Below, piece after piece: positions 28,290 through 38,161 of a DNA stretch of 64,000 nucleotides. Origin of the DNA: Gemmatales bacterium (GTDB lineage Bacteria > Planctomycetota > Planctomycetia > Gemmatales > HRBIN36); the NCBI GenBank assembly GCA_025060195.1, contig JANXCQ010000021.1, forward strand, positions 17,126 through 81,125, read 5' to 3'. Numbering within the stretch: the first letter of the stretch is position 1; every line of letters starts with the position of its first letter. The position numbers and the translations under genes are program-made. The notes under the pieces were generated by a model. The model saw nothing but the letters and a program-made list of their open reading frames with translations, did no database searches and was not told the origin of the DNA.

Positions 28290-30347
28290 ATGTCCCGGGC
28301 TTTACTGGCGGGCGTTTCCGGATTACGCGTACATCAGCAAATGCTCGACGTGGTCGGCAATAACTTAGCCAATGTGAATACCACGGGTTTCAAAGCCCAA
28401 AGAATACGTTTTCATGAGCTGTTATATCAGACGTTAAAGCGAGCTACGGGCGTAGTATCGCAGGCGGTGGGCGGTACTAATCCGATTCAAATCGGCTTAG
28501 GCGTCGGTGTGGCCGCAATCGACACCGTTTTAGAACAGGGTAGTCTCGAGGCCACAGGACGACCTTTAGATTTAGCCATTCAGGGGGATGGATTTTTCGT
28601 GGTGCATGACGGCGTGCAGCAATTATATACTCGGGCTGGGGCCTTTAGCATCGATAAAGATAATTATCTGGTGGATTCAGCCACGGGTTATCGGGTTCAG
28701 CGTTTCGGTACTATAGGCGAGGGAGACGCGTTATTACCTCGTTTTCAGAATCCTGGGGATAACAATATTCGCATTCCTTTCGGTACCACAGTGCCTGGCC
28801 GGGCAACAACTTCGATAGATTTTCGGGGCAATCTTAGTGCAGGCGCCTCAGGTCCTATTCAGGAAGTCCTCACATCAGCGACGCCATTTAGGGATACTCA
28901 ATACCTTGTAACGCAGCCTTTCATCACCAATGCGTCGGGTAATCCGCCCGCTAACGCTGCGACTTTACTAGTGGACTTACAAGGCTTCGCTTTTGCTAAC
29001 GGCGATGTCATCACTATCAATGGCACCCGTGCCGACGGAACGAGCGTGCCGACGCAAGTTGTTGTCGTGAACACGGCTGTAACCACTTTGGGCGATATAG
29101 TGAATGCCATCCAAACGGCCTTTGGCAACAGCGCAGAGGTAACTCTCGACAATGTCACCGGTCGCATAACTGTGCGAACGGAGCAGAACGGAGCGTCGAA
29201 TGGTTTGAGCCTTAACATCACGGACACCGCTGGGAATAATACTGCATGGATGAGCCTCGTGGGCGCGGGAGCCGCTACTTTAGGAGGCGGTAGCTTAGCT
29301 ACTGCAAGTACCCCTTTGAATCATTTGGCCACTAATACCGCCAATTATCAAGTAGGAGACACCATTCGTATTCAAGGGACCGACGCCGACGGTACAGTTA
29401 TTAGTGCGCTGTTTGTTTACGGCGTGGATGGAACGACTCTCGGTGATTTGGTGGCCCGAATTAGCTCCGTGTTTCCACAGGCCACTGCTAACTTGGTAAA
29501 TGGAAATTTAGTTCTGACTGCGAATAATCCAGGGCCGGCAACCTTGACGCTGAATCTCTACGATGGGCCTACTAATGTCGGTTCGACTAACTTTGCCACT
29601 CATGGCATGAATTTGACTGTGGATGGTAGACATGGAGATACTGTGCGTAATGCAATTCAGTTTTATGATCTTCAGGGCCGAGCTCACACCATTACTTTTA
29701 CTTTTCAAAAGCAAGGGCCGAATCTTTGGGATATGTATGCCAGTGTCGATCCCTCAGAGGGCGTGTTGCTGGATGATAGAGTAACTCAAATTCGCTTCAA
29801 CAACGATGGCTCGTTCCAGCAGGTAACCGGGGCAGGCCATGGCGATTCTAAAATCGTAGTGCTCGTTCACGGAATTAGCGTGCCGCAAGAAATTCGCATC
29901 AATTTAGGCGAGTCGAATTCCTATACGGGTGTAACGCAATTCGGGGGCAGTTCTTCGGCATCAGCGGTGCAGCAAGACGGTTATGGCGCGGGCTTTCTTT
30001 CCGGACTATCCGTGTCGCAGAGCGGCACAATCGAGGGAGTGTTTACAAACGGCCGAACCTTACCCATCGCTCAACTTGCTATAGCTAATTTTACCAATCC
30101 CGGAGGTTTGAACCGCGAGGGTAAGAATTATTATAGTCTGAGCAACAACTCTGACTTGCCCATGGTCGGGCCTGCAGCGAGCGGGGGACGTGGGATTATA
30201 ACCCAAGGCACCCTGGAGAACTCGAACGTGGACGTGGCTTTCGAATTCACGAGGTTAATCTTAGCGCAGCGAGGATTCCAGGTGAACGCCCGCACCATCA
30301 CAGTTAGCGATCAGATGTTGCAAGAGTTGGCTAATATTATTCGCTAA
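28290..30347 (+). CDS. flgE: Flagellar hook protein FlgE
   Basis: A 685-residue hook protein, much longer than the roughly 400 of E. coli. The N-terminal rod helix SRALLAGVSGLRVHQQ with NNLANVNTTGFK, the block LDLAIQGDGFFVV, and the C-terminal helix ending QVNARTITVSDQMLQELANII are the standard export and polymerisation ends. Two tandem inserts with the same plan sit in the middle at about 223-313 and 344-427. Each begins GD-x-I-x-I-x-GT-x-ADGT, contains TTLGD followed by an amphipathic helix, and ends in a beta pair; they resemble flagellin-hook-IN repeats. They would project on the hook surface. Third gene of the operon. Confidence 0.94.
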   Translation: MSRALLAGVSGLRVHQQMLDVVGNNLANVNTTGFKAQRIRFHELLYQTLKRATGVVSQAVGGTNPIQIGLGVGVAAIDTVLEQGSLEATGRPLDLAIQGDGFFVVHDGVQQLYTRAGAFSIDKDNYLVDSATGYRVQRFGTIGEGDALLPRFQNPGDNNIRIPFGTTVPGRATTSIDFRGNLSAGASGPIQEVLTSATPFRDTQYLVTQPFITNASGNPPANAATLLVDLQGFAFANGDVITINGTRADGTSVPTQVVVVNTAVTTLGDIVNAIQTAFGNSAEVTLDNVTGRITVRTEQNGASNGLSLNITDTAGNNTAWMSLVGAGAATLGGGSLATASTPLNHLATNTANYQVGDTIRIQGTDADGTVISALFVYGVDGTTLGDLVARISSVFPQATANLVNGNLVLTANNPGPATLTLNLYDGPTNVGSTNFATHGMNLTVDGRHGDTVRNAIQFYDLQGRAHTITFTFQKQGPNLWDMYASVDPSEGVLLDDRVTQIRFNNDGSFQQVTGAGHGDSKIVVLVHGISVPQEIRINLGESNSYTGVTQFGGSSSASAVQQDGYGAGFLSGLSVSQSGTIEGVFTNGRTLPIAQLAIANFTNPGGLNREGKNYYSLSNNSDLPMVGPAASGGRGIITQGTLENSNVDVAFEFTRLILAQRGFQVNARTITVSDQMLQELANIIR

Positions 30348-30451
30348 AGCCTAGGCTGTTCCTTAGGTATTTCGGCTCGTATAAAATAGGTTAGGTCATC
30401 TAAAGAAATCGATAAGGTACACATCTCACTTACTACTGATTGGAGCGATAA

Positions 30452-31144
30452 ATGCTTCTCCTGGTGAAAGTATTGATACTTTATGCCGTATTAGTGGGCC
30501 TGCTTTGGCTCGTATCGCTATTTTTGCACTATTATCTATATACGCAACAGCCGGAAGGCTTAGTTTGGCGTGTGCCATTAGCTGCAGGGGTTATTGTCGT
30601 CGTATGCCTGATTTTCCCATTAGTCATGGCGCAATGGTGGGATCAGGTCGTGCCTATCACCATGGGTCAAATTTTTCTGGATACTACGCCGCCTCACGTC
30701 ATAGAGTTCGATCAAATCGAAGTCATGGAAGCGGGGCGCAAAGTAATCTATCGCAGGGAAGGAAAGGGTATAGGGCCTGATAATTTTGTTGCTCCCGATC
30801 GGCGTAGGTTTCCTCGTGATATCGAGGAGTTTACAGCTGTAACTCGGGACGAGGAACAAAGAATCAAGTTCCAAGCTATGCGAAGGAATCAGGATAATGC
30901 CAGGTTAGGCGGTACTAACCAAGTTTATGTTTCCGAACAAGGACATCGTATGGGGCTGGGAGAATTGGGACGTATAGAATTAGGCTCGCCTGGCACGCGA
31001 GCTTTGTCTCTGTTAGTGGTTGTATTGGGCCTAGGTTCTTGGATCGGCTCGTTTCTCTTGTTGCAGTTTAATTTCGGTCATGCCCTTGGTTTGGGGATAG
31101 GTTTATATTTGGCTTGGTTATTTTTGATGGGATTCGTCTTTTGA
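30452..31144 (+). CDS. Membrane protein, unknown function
   Basis: A 230-residue protein. Hydrophobic helices lie at about 5-28, 38-60, 182-205 and 208-228, with a soluble, charged loop at about 62-178 that contains no known motif. It follows flgE by 104 bases in the same direction, but the gap contains TATAAA-type sequence, so it may have its own promoter. I do not recognise the family. A link to the flagellum is possible only by position. Confidence 0.6.
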   Translation: MLLLVKVLILYAVLVGLLWLVSLFLHYYLYTQQPEGLVWRVPLAAGVIVVVCLIFPLVMAQWWDQVVPITMGQIFLDTTPPHVIEFDQIEVMEAGRKVIYRREGKGIGPDNFVAPDRRRFPRDIEEFTAVTRDEEQRIKFQAMRRNQDNARLGGTNQVYVSEQGHRMGLGELGRIELGSPGTRALSLLVVVLGLGSWIGSFLLLQFNFGHALGLGIGLYLAWLFLMGFVF

Positions 31145-31217
31145 ACGAAAAGCGGCTTAATTACCTAAGACCTCTATATATATATCGCACGGTGAAGCAA
31201 CTCAGAGCAGAGTGGGT

Positions 31218-32432
31218 ATGATGCAGGATCGAAACACAACAGTCAGGATATATGCCGAATGGATGTTTGATGGGGATGACGTGGTACCGGGTTCTGGCAT
31301 TTTATTAGGCGTGAGCGGCTCTCATATCGCGGCGGTGCGTGCTGGAGCCAATCCTGAGGAGGCTGACTTGCAATTTAGTGGGTGCAGTGTGCTGCCAGGA
31401 TTGATAGATAGTCATGTGCATTTGTGTTTTAGTGCTGGACGGACCCATGCTGAGGTAGTCGAGGACTTACTGAAATCGGATGGCGACCAATTGTTGCAAA
31501 GGGCGATAAAACATGCTCAGCAAGCGCTAAAGGCAGGAATTACAACTTTACGGGATTGCGGGGGACCGACCCAGGTACTGTTGGCATTACGAACCTTAGT
31601 AAATCAAGGTAAACTTCCTGGGCCTGAGGTTTTGGTGAGTGGTTCGCCGATTACTACACCGAAAGGCCACTTGTACTATGTAGGTGCGCCTGCGACAGGT
31701 GCCGAGGATGTGGAACGTCGAACGGACGATTTGTTGGAGGCGGGGGTGGACTTCGTGAAGCTAATAGTCACTGGCGGAAACATGACGCCAGAGTCGAACC
31801 GTTTGGGGTGTCAATATAGTGCAGAAGAAATCAAGCGTGCAGTGCGATGTGCGGAGCGGGCCAATAGATATATAGCTGCACATGTGTTGAATCGTGAGGG
31901 GTTGAGGCGGGCAGTGCTGGCGGGCGTAAGAACGTTAGAACATTGCAGTTGGCGTACGGGTTTGGTGCATCACGAATTTGATGAGGGATTAGCACGACTA
32001 ATGCGTCAGCAAGGGCAAATCGCTTCGCTGACCATGAGTGCTCCGACCTGGCGTAAGGTATGGCCTGAAATGGGCAAGCTAGACCCAGAGCTATTTCGCG
32101 ATTTAGAGGATAGGTTTGCCAGCGAGCGGCAGATGATTGAAAGCGGCGTGCGGTTTATTTTGCATACTGATGCAGGAGTTAGGCAAACGCCGGTGGGGAT
32201 ATCGCTCATTTATGGACTGCGAGCCGCACAATTAGAGTTGGGGCTGAGCAGCGTGGAGTGTTTGCGCGCGGTCACTGGGCATGCGGCTGATGCTTTAGGT
32301 TTAGTGGACCGAGGCCGCTTACGCGTTGGACAACGTGCCGATATTGTGGTGGTAAAAGGTCGGCCTTGGCAGGACTTATCAGCGTTGCATGAGATACGCG
32401 GAGTGTGGTGTGGCGGTAAACGATGTGTGTAA
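31218..32432 (+). CDS. Metal-dependent amidohydrolase (imidazolonepropionase-like)
   Basis: A 404-residue amidohydrolase-superfamily enzyme. Metal ligands are HVHLCF near residue 65, the lysine strand VDFVKLIVTGG, AHVLNREGLRRAV, LEHCS and HTDAGV near residue 318. The C-terminal block VDRGRLRVGQRADIVVV is the typical beta-sandwich return. Members of this branch act on Xaa-Pro dipeptides, imidazolones or similar cyclic amides; the substrate here is not known. ATG at 31218 was chosen, with ATG 31221 and GTG 31212 as alternatives. Its stop directly abuts the stop of the convergent HhH-GPD gene. Confidence 0.88.
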   Translation: MMQDRNTTVRIYAEWMFDGDDVVPGSGILLGVSGSHIAAVRAGANPEEADLQFSGCSVLPGLIDSHVHLCFSAGRTHAEVVEDLLKSDGDQLLQRAIKHAQQALKAGITTLRDCGGPTQVLLALRTLVNQGKLPGPEVLVSGSPITTPKGHLYYVGAPATGAEDVERRTDDLLEAGVDFVKLIVTGGNMTPESNRLGCQYSAEEIKRAVRCAERANRYIAAHVLNREGLRRAVLAGVRTLEHCSWRTGLVHHEFDEGLARLMRQQGQIASLTMSAPTWRKVWPEMGKLDPELFRDLEDRFASERQMIESGVRFILHTDAGVRQTPVGISLIYGLRAAQLELGLSSVECLRAVTGHAADALGLVDRGRLRVGQRADIVVVKGRPWQDLSALHEIRGVWCGGKRCV

Positions 32433-33140
32433 TCAGCGTGGTTTCTTGGAGAATGAAACCGTGTTCAGCGAGTGTTGGGCGTTTTGTCGGGCCGTTGGGC
32501 AGTATTGCCGTAGATTACATTTGCTGCACCCAGGTTCGGGCAGACAATATTGGTGAGCAATGGCGGAGAGGATTTCGTACACGGGCGGAGCGTCAGCCTT
32601 ACGTACTTGACGTTGTAGCGCAGCCTGAGCCCCGGGTAAGGAGGAGTCCGTAACCATGCCGAGCCGGAGCACGACCCGATGAGTGGACTCGTCGAGGGGG
32701 AGAGCGTGTGCTCCTAAACTGTATTGACAGACCCAGGCAGTGATAAAGTGGTCCACATGGCGCCAGCGCGCCAATTGTTTCATCGCCTGAAGGAGCGGTT
32801 TATGCTTCAAGCCTTCCAGGTCAAAGGAGAACTGGGAATTAAAGACGTCGTCGAGCAGGCCCGTGATCTGCTCGGCTCGAGCGAAAGCATCTGGGAGTGG
32901 CACAAGCACGTCCGCAACTTCGCGAATGGCGGAAACCCGGATTTCGTTCCAGTCAAAGAAAGCCCGTCGGAGTCGCTCAAAGGCCGCATCAGCGCTATCG
33001 CGCGGGCAATTGCGTCGGCAGATAGCATAAACCATCTGATCTAAAACGGGCCGCGGTTCGGGCAGGCGAATTTGGAATTGTTTGGGCAACGAACCCAGAA
33101 GGCGACGCCAAATTTGCGCTTTGCTAATCAAGGCAGGCAT
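32433..33140 (-). CDS. Divergent HhH-GPD protein related to endonuclease III
   Basis: A 235-residue relative of Nth/MutY glycosylases. The C-terminal iron-sulfur loop is clear: CLPEPGCSKCNLRQYC has four cysteines spaced C-x5-C-x2-C-x5-C, close to the Nth C-x6-C-x2-C-x5-C. The aspartate strand is seen as PLDESTHRVV. However, the place of the hairpin and catalytic lysine (LPGVGRKTA in Nth) reads ARWRHVDHFIT, with no GVG turn and no lysine. It probably binds DNA or has lost glycosylase-lyase activity. ATG at 33140 follows GAGG; GTG at 33152 would overlap the rbfA stop. Last gene of the infB cluster. Confidence 0.72.
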   Translation of the reverse strand: MPALISKAQIWRRLLGSLPKQFQIRLPEPRPVLDQMVYAICRRNCPRDSADAAFERLRRAFFDWNEIRVSAIREVADVLVPLPDAFARAEQITGLLDDVFNSQFSFDLEGLKHKPLLQAMKQLARWRHVDHFITAWVCQYSLGAHALPLDESTHRVVLRLGMVTDSSLPGAQAALQRQVRKADAPPVYEILSAIAHQYCLPEPGCSKCNLRQYCPTARQNAQHSLNTVSFSKKPR

Positions 33141-33148
33141 ATACTCCC

Positions 33149-33607
33149 TCACTCTAGGGAGGAAGGCGGCGAGGATCCTTCCTCAGCAAGCGATCCTTCT
33201 GACCTGCTGGCAGCCGGCACCACTGCACTCGCCTCGGATGGCGCCTTAGTGGCCGATTGCCCATAAGCTTCTTGCTCTTGGCGAAGAATCGCAGCCACCC
33301 GTAGACTATTCTTTACGCCCTTATCTAAGCGGAATTGTAAGGCGGGAACGTAGCGTGTAGTCAGTTGCTCGCCGAGTTTTCGCTGGATGTAGCCCCGTGC
33401 CCGGTTCAAAGCGTCCAGGCATTCGCGTTGCTCTTGCTCCGAGCCCATAATGGAAACATAAACTTTAGCATGTTGCAAGTCCGGACTGACTTCAGCTCGG
33501 GTAACGGTGACGTTGCGAATGCGCGGGTCATTGAGTTCCAGAAGTACAGTCTGACTTACCACCCTGCGCACCACCTCAGCGACGCGTTCTAAACGAAACG
33601 GTTTCAT
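33149..33607 (-). CDS. rbfA: Ribosome-binding factor A
   Basis: RbfA binds the 30S precursor and helps mature the 16S rRNA 5' end. The KH-like fold is seen from RLERVAEVVRRVVSQTVL, then ELNDPRIRNVTVTRAEVSPDLQ, cited in parts, AKVYVSI, and ALNRARGYIQRKLGEQL ending VPALQFRLD. The core is about 115 residues; a Ser/Ala/Glu-rich tail makes 152. It lies two bases after the ylxP gene and is clearly part of one operon with infB. Confidence 0.95.
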   Translation of the reverse strand: MKPFRLERVAEVVRRVVSQTVLLELNDPRIRNVTVTRAEVSPDLQHAKVYVSIMGSEQEQRECLDALNRARGYIQRKLGEQLTTRYVPALQFRLDKGVKNSLRVAAILRQEQEAYGQSATKAPSEASAVVPAASRSEGSLAEEGSSPPSSLE

Positions 33608-33609
33608 CG

Positions 33610-33888
33610 CTAAACTTCCAATTGATAATCGAGGAGCTGGGCAACGGGATGGCAGCGCACGAACTCGACCACTTGGCTGAGAGCCTTGCGCAGATGCACC
33701 GATTCATTACTGACCATAGCCACGCCGAGCACTGCCAACTGGCGATGGTCTTGCGCGTCCACCTCGGCAATGGAAATGTTGAAGTGATTGCGCAGACGAT
33801 CTTTGATGCTGGAAATCACTTGCCGCTTTTCCTTCAAGCTGCGCGACTCTGGTATCATCAAGTGCATGCGCAGAGTACCGATGAGCAT
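33610..33888 (-). CDS. ylxP: YlxP / DUF503 family protein
   Basis: A 92-residue DUF503 protein. The pattern IGTLRMHLMIPESRSLKEKR followed by HFNISIAEVDAQD and AVLGVAMVSNE is diagnostic. Its biochemical role is not settled, but it is almost always placed between infB and rbfA, as here: 35 bases after infB and 2 bases before rbfA. A ribosome-related role is inferred from position. Confidence 0.93.
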   Translation of the reverse strand: MLIGTLRMHLMIPESRSLKEKRQVISSIKDRLRNHFNISIAEVDAQDHRQLAVLGVAMVSNESVHLRKALSQVVEFVRCHPVAQLLDYQLEV

Positions 33889-33923
33889 GGCCAGACCCTG
33901 TCAGGCGACAGATGATTTGCCTG

Positions 33924-36900
33924 TTAATTCGGGGATGGGTGAGATGCTTTTTCGTCGAGCGTGCGCTGCACTTGCACAATGCGAAAGATTTCGAGCACAT
34001 CATCCACTTTGACATCGTCGAAATTGCTGATCTTGATACCACACTCGAAGCCTTCACGAACTTCGCGTACGTCTTCTTTGAATCGCCTCAGGGATTCGAT
34101 AACGGCAGAACGATCAGCGGGTGGATAAATTACGCGACCTTCGCGGATGACCCGTACCTGAGCGCCACGTTCCACGACTCCTTGAGTCACATAACAACCC
34201 GCCACAGTGCCCACTTTGCTGATTTTGAAGACCTCACGCACCACGGCACGTCCCAAAGGAACTATTTCTTCCCGCGGCTTGAGTCGGCCTTCCAAAGCCG
34301 CCTTCAAATCTTCGGTAAGCTGATAAATGATGTTGTACAAGCGAATGGATACGTTGCGTTGCTCTGCTAACGACTGAGCGCGATGATCAGGCACCACATT
34401 GAAGCCGACAATCAAGGTGTCTTTTGGCGACGCCAAGGCCAATTGAACGTCTCCCTCGGTAATAGCGCCGACACCAGCATGAATGATCGTCAACTTAATT
34501 TCCGGGTGCTGGAGTTTCTCGAGCTCTTTCCGGATGGCTTCGATGGAACCCCGGACGTCGGCCTTGAGGATAATCTTTAGTTCCTGAACTTCTCCCTTAG
34601 CCAGGTCTTCAAGTCGGAAGGTAGCTGGGCGGACAGGGCCGGAAAAACGAAGGCGCTCGCGGCGCTTTTCCACGATGGTCCGAGCGGTTGCCAGATCGGG
34701 CACCCCAAAGAACTTGTCCCCTGCCTCAGGCACTTCATCCAGTCCTGCTACGGCAACCGGGGTGGCGGGGCCCGCTTGCTGAATCGGTCTGCCATTGCAA
34801 TCGAGCATGGCGCGCACGCGACCGTAACTGGTGCCACAAACAATACAGTCGCCGACATGTAACGTGCCGTTCTGTACCAGCAAGGTAGCAACGACTCCTT
34901 GCCCTTCCGTGACTTTCGCTTCCAAACATGTGCCCAAGGCAGGTTTTTTCGGGTTGGCCTTGAGCTCGCGGAGCTCTGCCAGGACGGAGATCATGTCAAG
35001 CAGTTCTTGGATGCCGCGGGCACGGTCCTTCGCGGCTACGGTTTCGACGAACGGTACGTCACCGCCCATGGTGTCGGGGATCAACCCGAGGCTGTATAAC
35101 TGATTTCTTGTCCGCAGCACGTTGGCGTTGGGTAAGTCCACTTTATTAATGGCGACGATAATGGGAACGTTAGCGGCGCGGGCATGGCTGATGGCTTCCT
35201 CCGTCTGGGGCATGACACCATCATCGGCGGCGACAACCAGGACGACAATGTCGGTTACGTGAGCGCCCCGCGCTCGCATGGCGGTAAAGGCTTCATGGCC
35301 GGGAGTGTCCAAGAAGGTGATTGGCCGTCCCCCGTGTTCGACCTGCCAAGCACGTAGGTGTTGGGTGATGCCTCCAGCTTCGGTACTGGCAATGTCGCTT
35401 TCGCGGATGCGATCGAGCAAGCTGGTCTTACCGTGATCCACATGCCCCATCACGGTCACTACCGGCGGACGAGGCACCAAGTCTTCCGGCCGATCCGGCG
35501 CCTGCAGCTGCTTGAGGATTTCTTCTTCGGGATCGGCCGGCTTTTTGATCTCCAGCTCTAGGTTATACTCAATGGCCAACTCTTCCGCGAGTTCGTCAGG
35601 AAGAGTGGCATTGACGTTGAGCATTTGGCCTCGCTGCACCAATTTTCGCAACAGATCCTGAACCGAGACTCCTAATGCCTCGGAAAGCGAACGCACGGTA
35701 ATAGGGGGCTCGATGGGAACCTTTCCTTTCCTGGGTTGGGTAACAGGCCGCGGTGCAGGGGGTTTTCCCTCGGCGCGAACGCGGCGAGCGACAGGCCTGG
35801 CTTCCTCGGCCTCTGCTTCCGGCTCGACCAAGGTGTCGGCAGCGGTTTGGGTAGCGCGCAAACGTGCCTCTTCCCGGCGACGCAGACGTCTTTCCTCGCG
35901 GCCAATAAATACACCAGGCCGCCGTTTGCCTATGGGCCGCAGTTCATCTTCTTCGTCGGCCTCGATGCTTAAGTCAACATGCTCCTTGGTAAGCTTTATT
36001 TGCGTATCAGCCTTAGACTTCTCGGGTAACTGTAGTTGCTTATCCGGCGGCGACGGGATCGGCTTAGGTTGCTGCTGTTGTTGTTTGATAATTTCCTCTA
36101 ACGTGGCCAGCGGTTTTTGTTCTTGCGGCGCTTTAGAAGGCTTATCCTTTTCCTTCTCTTTGGCCGACTTTTGGGTGGGCTTACGAACAACAAAAGCGAC
36201 CGGAGGCGTGGTGGAGGTCTTTTGAGGCGCGTGGGTAGCTGCAGGTGCAGAGGGCTTCACTTTTTGAAGAACAGGGATTGGGCCACTTGTCGCAGTTTTA
36301 CCCGAAAGGGGAGTCGGTTGCATCGGGGCACTCGGCGGAGAACTTGGCGCGGCAGGAGCAGTCGGACTAGTAGCGGGCGGAGTAGTAGTTGTGGGCGGCT
36401 GCGGCCGCGTGGGCGTGGTTACCACGCCAGGGCCCAGACCTGCCTGCTGCTGGGCTTGTTGTTTGAGTTCCTGTTGACGCTGCCGCAACTTGTCCAAGTT
36501 GACTATGTGTTTTACTTGCTTAGGAACATTCGGGGAGGCGGGCATGCTTGGTCTTGGCGAGGTCGCAGTACTCGCACCAGGTTTAGCACCGGGGCTCACC
36601 TCCTCTTTGGCCGGCTCTCGACTCGATGTCCCCAAACTTGCTGCGGGCGTACTGATAATTGGCTTTTCCTTACTGCCGGGTTCGGTAACTGATTCCGCAC
36701 TCGTGTGTGCAGTCGCGGACGCGACGACGGTAAGCTCCTGAGGCGTAGGCGGCGGCGTTTCGATTGATGCTAAAGTCTTTTGGTCAACTGCTGGCCGAGT
36801 TGCCTCTGGTGGACTCAATTCGGGCGACGTTGCCGCAACGACTGGTGAGACCTCTTGTTGTAACGCTTTCTCGTCAGTTCGGGGTGCGCTGACAGGCAAA

Positions 36901-37148
36901 GCCGCACCCTCTTGTTGTCGGCGATGCGCTCCGCGCAAAATGTTCGCTTCTTCCTCGGTTAACCCACACAACTGATTCCGAATGTGGAGCCCCTCACGCT
37001 GGGCTAACTCTTGCAAATCGCGCCAGGCAATCCCCAGTTCGCTCGCCAACTGATGCGCGCGAATCTTCGTACCTCGACGCGATGTCGGGCGTTGTTCACT
37101 AATTCGCTCTGTTGCCGTTGCCAAACCTGTCTCCCTCCGTCTGGCCAT
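33924..37148 (-). CDS. infB: Translation initiation factor IF-2
   Basis: IF-2 is the GTPase that brings initiator tRNA to the 30S subunit and promotes 50S joining. Numbered from ATG 37148 (1074 residues): an N-terminal IF2_N helix domain at about 25-75, a long low-complexity Pro/Ala/Thr and charged linker to about 480, a second IF2_N at about 485-535, then the G domain. GTPase motifs are GHVDHGKT at 568-575, DTPGHEAF and NKVD. Domains II, III and the C-terminal tRNA-binding part are complete. GTG at 37163 is an alternative start. ylxP, rbfA and the HhH-GPD gene follow; nusA, usually upstream, is absent. Confidence 0.97.
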   Translation of the reverse strand: MARRRETGLATATERISEQRPTSRRGTKIRAHQLASELGIAWRDLQELAQREGLHIRNQLCGLTEEEANILRGAHRRQQEGAALPVSAPRTDEKALQQEVSPVVAATSPELSPPEATRPAVDQKTLASIETPPPTPQELTVVASATAHTSAESVTEPGSKEKPIISTPAASLGTSSREPAKEEVSPGAKPGASTATSPRPSMPASPNVPKQVKHIVNLDKLRQRQQELKQQAQQQAGLGPGVVTTPTRPQPPTTTTPPATSPTAPAAPSSPPSAPMQPTPLSGKTATSGPIPVLQKVKPSAPAATHAPQKTSTTPPVAFVVRKPTQKSAKEKEKDKPSKAPQEQKPLATLEEIIKQQQQQPKPIPSPPDKQLQLPEKSKADTQIKLTKEHVDLSIEADEEDELRPIGKRRPGVFIGREERRLRRREEARLRATQTAADTLVEPEAEAEEARPVARRVRAEGKPPAPRPVTQPRKGKVPIEPPITVRSLSEALGVSVQDLLRKLVQRGQMLNVNATLPDELAEELAIEYNLELEIKKPADPEEEILKQLQAPDRPEDLVPRPPVVTVMGHVDHGKTSLLDRIRESDIASTEAGGITQHLRAWQVEHGGRPITFLDTPGHEAFTAMRARGAHVTDIVVLVVAADDGVMPQTEEAISHARAANVPIIVAINKVDLPNANVLRTRNQLYSLGLIPDTMGGDVPFVETVAAKDRARGIQELLDMISVLAELRELKANPKKPALGTCLEAKVTEGQGVVATLLVQNGTLHVGDCIVCGTSYGRVRAMLDCNGRPIQQAGPATPVAVAGLDEVPEAGDKFFGVPDLATARTIVEKRRERLRFSGPVRPATFRLEDLAKGEVQELKIILKADVRGSIEAIRKELEKLQHPEIKLTIIHAGVGAITEGDVQLALASPKDTLIVGFNVVPDHRAQSLAEQRNVSIRLYNIIYQLTEDLKAALEGRLKPREEIVPLGRAVVREVFKISKVGTVAGCYVTQGVVERGAQVRVIREGRVIYPPADRSAVIESLRRFKEDVREVREGFECGIKISNFDDVKVDDVLEIFRIVQVQRTLDEKASHPSPN

Positions 37149-37524
37149 GCGTGATCTAAGCACCGCCAGACTTGCCTAATCGGATTGCAAGTACTCACAT
37201 AGATAGCCCTCCCCCAAAGAGTTCCAATTCCCCTTCCTGGCCGCGATGCCGACGCATACAAATCGGCTTTGGGGGTAGGTTAGCATGCGTTGTTCGTAAT
37301 ATTTTACGCTATTGCTCTATCTCGAAAAGTCCGATTTTGTCATGGTTTGGACGGCCCCCAGCGATCCGATCGTTTCCGTGTAAGAAGCGAACGTTGAGCA
37401 AAGCTAGAGCTTGGTCTTGCCTTGGCCATGTTGATATGGCATAAGCCAAGCTTCCCGATGGTCAGCCCTGAACATCTGACCACGCAGAATACCGCCCCCA
37501 TTCGCGTGGGAGACGACTTTCTGT
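37149..37524. other. Divergent intergenic stretch between infB and the lipoprotein gene
   Basis: About 375 bases that should hold promoters for both directions. No gene, terminator or RNA was recognised. A frame at 37422-37661 overlaps the lipoprotein gene and lacks support. Confidence 0.45.
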
Positions 37525-38139
37525 ATGCCGGCACGGAAACCGATACCGCGGCGTGGAGTCCTTATGGCCGCATGCGGCTGTGGGTGGATACTGGCCGTGA
37601 CAGGATGCATGATGTTCCCGCATTCTTGGTCCACATGGCTAATTCCCGAAATGAGCGTTGAAAATCCCCTGTTTATTCCTCAGGCACACGAATCTCAGGC
37701 TTACGAGCTGGTCTTCCGCAAAACGACCGACGCCATCGCTGCTTTTTTTCCGATCGCTTATTCCAACCGCTATGATGGGCGAATTGAGACGGATTATCTA
37801 GTCTCCGCGGGCTGGCTCGAACCATGGAACCCACTGCCCTACGACAAATACGAGGTTACCGAGACCACGCTGCAAAGCGTGCGCAGACGCTGTGTCGCTA
37901 CCATAGTGCCTGCGGAGGCCGGGGGATATTATGTAGAAGTCAAGATTTATAAGGAACTGGAAGACTTAGCCCGTCCTGCCTACGCTGGGGCCGGTGCTGT
38001 AGTTCCGCGTCTGGAGGAAACGCCTGGTCGCATCTACGTAACGACCACTGCAACGCCCGCCCCCAAACAATGGATTCCCGTAGGCCGCGACTATGCTTTC
38101 GAACAGGTCATTCTCTTACGCTTGAAAAAGTGGCTTTAG
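37525..38139 (+). CDS. Putative lipoprotein
   Basis: A 204-residue protein with a basic N-terminus (KPIPRR) followed by a hydrophobic stretch and a lipobox reading LAVTGC, with the acylated cysteine at about residue 28. The mature part carries no recognised domain; it contains the segment RYDGRIETDYLVSAGW and is mostly beta-rich. ATG at 37525 gives the proper charged signal start; ATG at 37564 has a nearer GGAG but would lose the basic residues. No function can be assigned. Confidence 0.68.
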   Translation: MPARKPIPRRGVLMAACGCGWILAVTGCMMFPHSWSTWLIPEMSVENPLFIPQAHESQAYELVFRKTTDAIAAFFPIAYSNRYDGRIETDYLVSAGWLEPWNPLPYDKYEVTETTLQSVRRRCVATIVPAEAGGYYVEVKIYKELEDLARPAYAGAGAVVPRLEETPGRIYVTTTATPAPKQWIPVGRDYAFEQVILLRLKKWL

Positions 38140-38161
38140 CGCTAAGGGTTCTTGCTGAGCA

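Noticed and set aside
35713..36692. Long plus-strand frames antisense to infB
   Set aside because: They mirror the low-complexity Pro/Ala/Glu coding of IF-2 and carry no domain of their own.
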